A DNA stretch of 64,000 bases from Leptidea sinapis (lineage: Eukaryota; Arthropoda; Insecta; Lepidoptera; Pieridae): NCBI RefSeq assembly GCF_905404315.1, contig NC_066269.1, positions 8,812,501-8,876,500 on the forward strand, read 5' to 3'. The position numbers and the translations under genes were made by a program. The notes under the pieces were generated by a model, which was not told where the DNA came from, did not search any database, and saw nothing but the letters and a program-made list of their open reading frames with translations. Below, in pieces: positions 58,801 to 64,000 of this stretch (its first letter is position 1; each line of letters begins with the position of its first letter).

Positions 58801-61800
58801 AATTCGAGCAGTGGGTCCTGTAAGTCACAGAACGTAAGTACTATACAAAAAATAGGAAAACAGTTGACTAAAGGCCATCCATGCAACTTCCGGCTAATTC
58901 CATACCTAAACGCTTCAAATTGTACTTATGACGATTCAAACATGTGGTAAAAGTTTAATAAAACACTACTTTTTGAATTTTCAAACGGAATTATCTTAAT
59001 ACTAACTTTTGAATGAATATACTGATAAAGAATCTTTGAGTTTCAATTGATTGAACTCGTAATTTCGAAGTAATTCCAAAAAAACACTTTTTTCGGTGTT
59101 TTACGTTAACGATAACTCTGACGAACGAATCAAGCGATTTTAACAAGCTTGGTGGCGATCGACGTGGTTTGTTGATGTTAACATTAAGTCTTAAGACCTG
59201 ATTAGTTTTTGGAATCGATCGGTACCTACCGGTCGGAATCGGACCAAATTATATTCAAAATCTATTTTGGTCAAGCCCTTTCGAATGGCGCCAACTGCGA
59301 TTGTTATAAGTTATAAGTGGTTTACATACATCCATACATACACACACACACACACATACATACGGACACCATCGCAGGAAAATAATCTTCCTAGGACCTT
59401 AAAACGTTGAGATCTGATGAAAGCTCAATTTTCAAAAAACGGTCACTCCGTTTTTCGAAAACCAATAAACTTCCCGAATATTCGAAAAATTTAAATTTTC
59501 TTAGGGGGAAGTTAAAAATTTGCAATTGTAGAGCCTGCCGATACAAGTGAAAACTCAGAACTTTTAGTATTAAAATTTTAAATTTTATAATGTTTAAAAA
59601 CTTAAATTATTAATTTCAATTTATTTTTAAAACTTATTTTCAATAATATATTAATAAAACAAAAACACTATTTAAACAACTCACAGTATATACTCGATTA
59701 ACTTTTCACTAAATCCATACACAGCATTAATGTTGCACAATGCGTCAGCTGTATAGCTACAGATATACTGCTATAAGCACACCGGTGACGCGAACTCACG
59801 AGATTTCACCCATGCAACGAGTGTCTTTTATTATTTATTTATCGCGTGCGCCAGTCACGGGCATGTCGGTGACGGGAACCCATAAGATTTTCGCCTACCA
59901 AAAATTGCCCAACTCGGCAAAACAAGATTTCACTTCAAAAATTAAATAAAAATAATTTTATTTACTTAAATAAATAAAACACACAAGCTAGTCACAAGGG
60001 CCCCTCTACTAGGTGTGGACGCGTATTAGTGGGTGCCCTGGTTATCAACCGAAACCAGAAAGTTAACAAGCGGGAGGAACAAATTTAAAATTCCCTCAAA
60101 AGTTCAAGAAATATAAAAAACCTAAATATGCAGTTATTTGTTTCTTATAAATCAAGGGCATGACTCTTTTCACGACTTTCCTCTAAGTCTCGGAGTTTCC
60201 GACTTGGCCATCAACGCCCTTCTCAAAAAACCACCTATATATTATTGTATATTATTTTTTTTATTCTTAAATTTTCATAATAATTATTTGTCTTCCATAT
60301 TTTATTACTATTTAACCCGTATCCACACCGAGCGATACTGTTTTAACACAAGCTGTGTTTTTCTGTAATTGGGTCTGCATCTCTATTTATAATACGAATG
60401 TGAATTGTGGTCGTAACTAAGATGTATACCTGTTGGCAAACCTTATAAATAAATAATATAAATTACTTTAAATGACCACAGATTGGGAAAAGAGCGACCG
60501 CCCTCAGGCTATTAAATAACAAATTTTATTCTACATTGTAACCTTTTTTTTATAAGAGGGGGCAAACGGACAAGAGGCTCATGGGATAAGAGGGGGGCGG
60601 TGAGGCGACCGCGACCATGGACATCCGCAACAACAGGTGTCAAGAAATGCGTTGCCGGCTTTTAAGGTGGGAGTATGTTTTTTTCTTAAAGTTATCTAAG
60701 TCGTATCTGTTCGGGAAAACCGCAGCCGGTAATTGATTCCACAAAGTAGCTATGCGAGGTATATACAGATATAATATGTATATATAGATATAACCCAAAA
60801 ATTCTGAGCGGCACTACAATTGCGCTTGTCACCTTGAGACATAAGATGTTAAGTCTCATTTGCCCAGTAATTTCACTAGCTACGGTGACCTTTAGACCGA
60901 ACCACAGTACTACTTCACGAAATAAGCGCCGTTGTGGTACCCATAATCTAGCCGGCATCCTGTGCAAAGGAGCCTCCCACTTGTATACGATATAAAGTCT
61001 ATAATAGATAATATACGATGTAAAGTTTCATTAGTACAGTAATTTAACGAGATACGGCGTCCTTACGAACATGAAAACACTTGACTATAACAATAAATTA
61101 ACAATGTCAGTAAGAGCGATTTTAAGTCTTATTCCGTCGTGATACAGTGTCAATTGGTGTAATCATTATAATTGAGGTCGACATGTTACATACTTAGTAC
61201 TTATATATATATACAAATCTAGTTATATCATTGCTTGTGTTCTATTGGTACTTAAATATTTTTACTTGGAGATATCTTTATCACTTGGAGATAATTTTTC
61301 TCTTTTATCAATTATTTATATTATTCAGATGAAAACAAACACTTCTCTTAAGTTTCACGTTTAGATTTTTTACTATTGAATCACATGATAGTAATATTTA
61401 CAATCACAAACCATCAGGTTTTGTTTTTATGAGTATATATATTTGAAGTGGAAACTATTTTAGCGGCCTTGAGCGCTTTTCTTGGGATGGGTATAAAATG
61501 TTAAACTCGCGTCAGGACACGTGACCTGATCGAACATTCGTAAGACAGTCGTTGAAATTATGGACGAAAGTTGATTTATCTGAAGGATAAACTTTTATGT
61601 ATTATAAATTGTCATTTTTGTTGCGATAGCGCAATAAATGAATATTGTATTTAACGACATAAATACTAGTACTGATAAATAAAGCAATTCGTGCGAAATT
61701 ATTCCCTAACCGTTCCAAAATATTCAAAAATGCACAACGTTAATGCTCAAGTTTTCACTTCTACCGGCACTTCCGGGGTGGAACCCGTTTTTTTTTTTTA

Positions 61801-63232
61801 TGCAAAAGGCGAAATTAATTTTAAGTGTTCACCGCGCCGCCCACATTCTTATCTGACCAGAGGAATCACAGGAGCGTTGGCGGCCCGTTAAAAGGTGAAC
61901 GCGCTTTTTTTAAAGGTACCAATGTTGTATCGTCCTGCAAACACCGCAAAAAGAAGCTCATTCCATAATTTTCTTGTACGTGGAAGATAGTTCCTTAAAA
62001 ACCGCATTGTGGAGGAACACCAGACATCCAGATAATGTGTATGATATCCTAATTTGTGGCGTGTCGTGCGAAGATGGAATTCGGCGGTAGAAATCAGATC
62101 AAACAGCTCGGAACACTCCCTGTAGTAAATGCGGCAGAAGACCCACAATGAAGCTACTTCTCTACGCAACGCCAAGGGATCTAGCCGTTCACAGAGGACT
62201 GGATCCACGACCAGCAGCTCTGCGTTGCACGCGGTCTAATGGTTCGAGCTGATACTAGGTTTATAGAGCGCTAGAATTTATGACCCCCAGTCTCTTCGCA
62301 GCCAAATTGACTTTGCCTTCCAGGTGACAGCGGAATTGGAAAGCGCTCGAGATTTCGAGACCCGGTATTCAGATACTAGGCGAGGCAAAGAGAGAGCGTT
62401 GTCGAAGAGCCCTAATACGGCAAATGGGGTTTTCGAGTGATTAACGCGAACGCGACGCAACCTTCTCGAGATAGGACTCAATAGATATCAAATGTCGAAA
62501 ATTTTCGGCTTTTGAAAAAATCCCAACCAAGAAATGCGGATGGTGAAGACTCCCCTCAGTTCTGATTTGCAAAGGATTATGTGGCAGACACTTTCCTAGC
62601 TCAAGTAGGATATTTCAAGTGAAACACAACCATATGTGATACATTGAACAGATGGGGGACCATGGGATTGTGGAGTCCCATCACAATAGTGCATCTGCTT
62701 CTATTTCTATTGTGCCTTACAACTGCATACAGGAGAACCTACTGGGTGGCTGATGAGTGGGCGGGTATAGAAATGATACAAAACTAGTAAAATGAGGGTA
62801 GTTACTAGAAACATATAAATGAACCTTAAATCTACTTTGCTTTATCTTTAACTATTCATGTATACATACAAACACTCCTGTTTCCCAGAAGGGTTGCCAG
62901 AGAATATGAACATTCAATATCCATCCTGCCAATTAAGTAATAACAATATTAAGACAAACCTCATACTCAGGCAGTATCCCTTTGACGCTATGGTAAAATC
63001 CAAAGTACACCATATTAAAAATTCCATTCCTGGCTATTGTTGCTGTCAGACCCTTATTAAGACCTCTCGAACCCATTCCACTCTCTCGAACAATCTGCCG
63101 AGTTACTGTCCATGTACTGGGCACTTCTGTGGCTAATTGTTTGTTGGACTGGAGTGTCACTTTGACCACTTCGAAGGGATTCACAAGTATACCTTCAGTT
63201 ATTCCAGCTCCAAGACCAGCTAAGGCAAATGT
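46707..63232 (-). CDS. SLC25A21: Mitochondrial 2-oxodicarboxylate carrier, C-terminal two thirds (3 exons)
   Basis: Exons 63232-62960, 58817-58636 and 46842-46707 join in frame (phases 0, 2) to about 196 residues. The protein is an inner-membrane carrier that exchanges 2-oxoadipate and related dicarboxylates for 2-oxoglutarate in lysine and tryptophan breakdown. Evidence: mitochondrial carrier signatures NPFEVVKVTLQ and IPFDVAKSRIQ (PxE/DxxK/RxR/Q) and strong likeness to animal SLC25A21, for example GLNKGLTATIARNGIFNMVY and ALYKGLLPKVLRLGPGGAIM. The family has about 300 residues in three repeats; the first repeat (about 105 residues) must lie in exons beyond 64000. The long intron (58635-46843) contains nested LINEs. 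Closely related carriers (ornithine, citrate) fit less well. Confidence 0.93.
46900..47520. other. AT-rich intronic sequence
   Basis: Within the SLC25A21-like intron. Nothing recognised apart from an A-run at 46919-46932. Confidence 0.35.
47525..47880. mobile_element. TIR element copy (TTAAGxxTGGTCTCCGC family), left end eroded
   Basis: The right end GACCAGTCCTTAATCTAAG and CGGTATCTAGTTGCAGCGCA are intact. The left part matches 32050-32100 (TTACTACGCCCAAATAGGCG) but the terminal 40 bp is lost. It shows the unsplit interior across the point where the LINE entered the copy at 32007. Confidence 0.7.
47885..48235. other. AT-rich intronic sequence
   Basis: Nothing recognised. Confidence 0.35.
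48461..49303 (-). pseudogene. Family L LINE reverse transcriptase C-terminal part
   Basis: 280 open codons with the catalytic FADDTSLIFKVKR, then ALFLGITIDSKLQWGPHIEG, YGILLWGSAADIN and KRLCGKGYYSINDFLNDT. The part between 49550 and 49304 (CVQHSTLVRKLCHYGIRG, GVPQGSIVG) is in the adjoining frame. A fairly recent copy. Confidence 0.85.
49619..52652 (+). mobile_element. Inner LINE with endonuclease and reverse transcriptase (3.03 kb)
   Basis: Flanked by TAAGA at 49614-49618 and 52653-52657. The endonuclease is in pieces: 49690-49830 NFFYANARSICKKGK and IILLTETWIKS; 49933-50247 MVFGDFNTNLLES; 50313-50504 MSDHRQMYVEM. Reverse transcriptase: 50732-51403 and 51586-52509. The end AATGAGAATAAAGTTATTTA resembles a tail without a long poly(A). 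Few stops, so it looks the youngest of the nest. Confidence 0.85.
50732..52509 (+). pseudogene. Inner LINE reverse transcriptase (one in-frame stop zone)
   Basis: The first part (223 codons from 50732) has KVCPIYKSGSKSEPGNYRPI and YGFRSQSSTV, and ends at a TAG near 51401-51403. Between 51404 and 51585 the LKKAFDTVSHTLLLQKL-type region continues with a further stop near 51525. The second part (307 codons from 51586) has GSILGPLLYLIYVNN, LYADDTCLFYFGKS and YLGLILDSDMAW, ending at 52507-52509. Only a few point changes would separate it from an open frame. Confidence 0.85.
52811..53997 (+). pseudogene. Family C LINE endonuclease, with internal deletion
   Basis: First part VDFCNIRGIHSNLNAVHHH and FLTETQISRP (53039-53150), then a stop after YLTYPG. 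The second part from about 53205 has EIVVLGDFNGHNAEWLGS, LDLLLTTHPDG and TSDHCLVRSVVPI. About 60 residues expected between the two parts are missing. A C-run at 52830-52848 sits near the beginning. Confidence 0.8.
54014..55544 (+). pseudogene. Family C LINE reverse transcriptase, frameshifted
   Basis: Three overlapping frames: 54014-54451 (KSSGPDGISPIVLRTCAPEL, SVVPDSWKSALVHPI), 54340-55251 (ANYRPIAITSLLSKIMESII, SLDIAKAFDRVWHKALLAKL, GVPQGCVLSPTLFLLHIND, CYADDSTGDAVYTG) and 55185-55544 (YKAQVRPHMEYCCHLWSGAP, AEFHLRTTRHKLGYHPHHL). About 40 residues normally present between SGAPQ and LIPAAEF are deleted; the copy at 61880-62500 retains them. Confidence 0.88.
55666..56430 (-). pseudogene. Family L LINE reverse transcriptase N-terminal part
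   Basis: From about 56420: KNASNKIKMTWKVINCESG and EQEVTSAFENLFF, then a frameshift into DIPVSISNTLVSS, SVIDVIPPYLALVFNSCIEH and NNYRPVSVLPTLS. A second shift near 55870 leads to KQFGFTRGRSTTDAG and NALGIFCDLSKAFD, where the insertion begins. Confidence 0.8.
56735..57010. repeat. Fold-back element copy 2
   Basis: Resembles 44840-45195: GAGTGTTGTTATGAAAACGG, TTACAACACTCGTTTG, ATTGGGTGTTTTAATGTTGG, AAGTCTTGTGTGCCACAGTT. Arms less complete than in copy 1. Confidence 0.65.
57408..57698 (+). repeat. SINE-like dispersed repeat, copy 8 (near full length)
   Basis: Forward copy from CAGTGGCAGGCTCCTTTGCA to CTTATTTTCATAATAAAAAA. The most complete forward copy in the window; useful as the reference for the family. 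Confidence 0.7.
57819..57920 (-). repeat. 102 bp insertion with 11 bp target duplication and inverted ends
   Basis: TTATGGATTTC flanks it at 57808-57818 and 57921-57931. It carries the GGCGAAACACGTGTCGAATT segment of the repeat at 29952-30300. It begins and ends with inverted CAAATGATTTAAGTTT (57822-57837) and AAACTTAAATCATTTG (57900-57915). Confidence 0.7.
58258..58490 (+). repeat. Dispersed repeat, AGCTGACCCGaC family (copy A10)
   Basis: It starts CTAGCTGACCCGACAGACGT. Diverged relative of copies A1 to A8; ends near GAAGTTATTAGGGAACATAC. Confidence 0.5.
58636..58817 (-). CDS. SLC25A21: SLC25A21-like exon (start of third carrier repeat)
   Basis: 182 bases, acceptor CTTACAG (ending 58818), donor GTAAGT (58635). 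It encodes DPLLEFGRKVAIGFTSGVLG, NIPFDVAKSRIQGPQPLPG and YKEEG (split codon). The junction with the previous exon matches the family (…PEYE/DPLLEF). Confidence 0.95.
58990..59720. repeat. Repeat-derived intronic sequence with (CA)n tract
   Basis: ACACACACACACACACATACATAC at about 59340 is followed by CAAAAAACGGTCACTCCGTT and a stretch typical of dispersed moth/butterfly repeats. No coding part. Confidence 0.4.
59740..60535. other. Intronic sequence with short internal duplication
   Basis: GGTGACGCGAACTCACGAGA (59783) and GGTGACGGGAACCCATAAGA (59869) are a diverged direct pair. Nothing else is recognised. Confidence 0.35.
60545..60775 (-). mobile_element. Family C-related LINE 3' fragment
   Basis: The T-run and AAGAGGGGGCAAACGGACAA at 60549-60575 match the reverse of a LINE tail; 60690-60740 (TCTGTTCGGGAAAACCGCAG, GCCGGTAATTGATTCC) matches the region near 18600-18640. 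Diverged. Confidence 0.5.
60795..60985 (-). repeat. SINE-like dispersed repeat, copy 9 (partial)
   Basis: Reverse copy lacking the tail third. It keeps AAAATTCTGAGCGGCACTAC and ATAATCTAGCCGGCATCC. Confidence 0.6.
60990..61460. other. AT-rich intronic sequence
   Basis: Nothing recognised. Confidence 0.35.
61465..61703 (+). repeat. Dispersed repeat pair member (with 42835-43055)
   Basis: Starts CTTTTCTTGGGATGGGTATA, ends AAAGCAATTCGTGCGAAATT. A short extra segment (GCGATAGCGCAATAAATGAA) is absent from the other copy. Confidence 0.75.
61880..62500 (-). mobile_element. Family C LINE 3' fragment
   Basis: - strand pieces: 62481-62278 LFDNALSLPRLVSEYRVSKS; 62208-61888 VLCERLDPLALRREVASLWV, FHLRTTRHKLGYHTHYLDVW and GRYNIGTFKKSAFTF. 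It retains the stretch lost from the larger copy at 49551-55660. Truncated and frameshifted. Confidence 0.8.
62960..63232 (-). CDS. SLC25A21: SLC25A21-like exon (second carrier repeat)
   Basis: A 91-codon exon from acceptor CCTGCAG (ending 63233) to a weak donor GTTTGT after GAG (62960). It encodes TFALAGLGAGITEGILVNPF, EVVKVTLQ, GLNKGLTATIARNG and VKGILPEYE. Phase 0 at both ends. Confidence 0.93.
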
Positions 63233-63319
63233 CTGCAGGAATAAAAGTAATGTTATACAACTTAGACTTAAAGGTAATAGTAGTGAGGTAAGAAATTTAA
63301 ATGAAAACATCGCCATTAG

Positions 63320-64000
63320 ATCCCTGCATTGTCTTTACTTGTGTTTAATGGGAATTCTTCAACCATAAAGAGTTTAAAACATTAAAATTATTTACGACCA
63401 TTGTTTTTTTCAAACATTAAGTAAATAAGTATACTTTCCACAGTTTGAAAAAAAATAAAATAAGTAGTTATTAGTGTATTAGTAGATTTTTCCTATTATA
63501 AGAGGGTTTAATAGAGGAAAAATTTATTTGCAAAATATTTTATTTATAGTTATAAGGATGAGATGGACAGATTCATAATTATTATATTTAATATGTACTT
63601 TTGAGAACAACATGTTGGTAGAGAACTGATAAGATATTATGTACTCTGACTTAAATGTTTGCATCACTCTAGTTTAAGCCCATAACCATAAATCAGTCTT
63701 TATTAAAGTGGGTGATAACACGCCTTGTGGGCGTTACAGACCAAGAGGAGGGTGTTAAAGGGCCCAGAAACAAATACTGGGCATTGGTGTGGTTTAGTGG
63801 AGCAATAGTTACTTTGCATACTTTATATTTAAAATTTTGAATAAGAGTGTTAGTGCACTCATCTGTGATTTTATGGATCCATGAAAAAAAAATGATCTGA
63901 ATGTACATTTTTTCATGATGGTCTCTTTGAAGAATCACAGACACAAATTTAAAACATATGAGTGCACAGTCACCTAGTTTCGTCAATTAGTTTATATATC
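63320..64000. other. Intronic sequence, no exon found
   Basis: Upstream (5') side of the SLC25A21-like gene. I looked for the first carrier repeat on the - strand and found no matching frame, so the missing exons lie beyond the window. Confidence 0.5.

Noticed and set aside
63693..63986. 97-codon - strand frame upstream of the carrier exon, considered as a 5' exon of SLC25A21
   Set aside because: Contains none of the first carrier repeat motifs (PxDxxKxRxQ) and has no donor in a matching phase.

Overview
The window looks like AT-rich nuclear DNA of an insect, most probably a butterfly or moth. The genes have introns with standard GT-AG junctions, the two recognisable host genes are animal genes, and most of the rest is interspersed repeats of types common in Lepidoptera: 5'-truncated non-LTR retrotransposons (LINEs), a Tc1-like transposon, short elements with terminal inverted repeats (TIRs) and SINE-like units. 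Species cannot be fixed from the sequence.

Three host genes are supported. (1) A complete four-exon NPC2-like secreted sterol-binding (ML-domain) gene on the + strand, 14158-29005, 151 residues; all exon phases join exactly. (2) A two-exon gene on the - strand, 42439-37095, that would join a glutamine-rich N-terminus to a cysteine-containing domain resembling a widespread uncharacterised insect protein family often linked to mobile elements; about 419 residues. (3) The last three exons of a mitochondrial 2-oxodicarboxylate carrier (SLC25A21-like) on the - strand, 63232-46707; the first third of the protein lies beyond the right edge. A possible terminal exon of an unknown + strand gene is at 423-554.

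Layout: 1-14 kb is mostly intergenic repeat debris (a LINE fragment at 4.4-6.05 kb, RTE-type tails, SINE-like copies, an 11.3-11.7 kb tandem duplication). 14-29 kb is the NPC2 gene, with a 10.7 kb first intron holding LINE pieces, a minisatellite, a Ty3-type integrase fragment and a broken Tc1-like transposase. 29-32 kb has promoter-like repeat sequence, a TIR element, tRNA-like SINE pieces and two adjacent hairpins. 32.0-36.85 kb is an I-clade-like LINE with an RNase H domain inserted in a TIR element, with a 13 bp target duplication. 37-42.4 kb is the two-exon gene. 42.8-46.1 kb holds inverted-repeat structures. 46.7-63.2 kb is the SLC25A21-like gene, whose 11.8 kb intron contains a three-level nest of LINEs (48.24-56.43 kb).

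I see no operon-like system, CRISPR array, rRNA or intact tRNA. The most notable items are the three-level LINE nest with readable target-site duplications, the LINE-in-TIR-element nest, the unusual two-exon gene, and a set of long near-perfect hairpins. Repeat family names are from memory of conserved motifs, not database searches.
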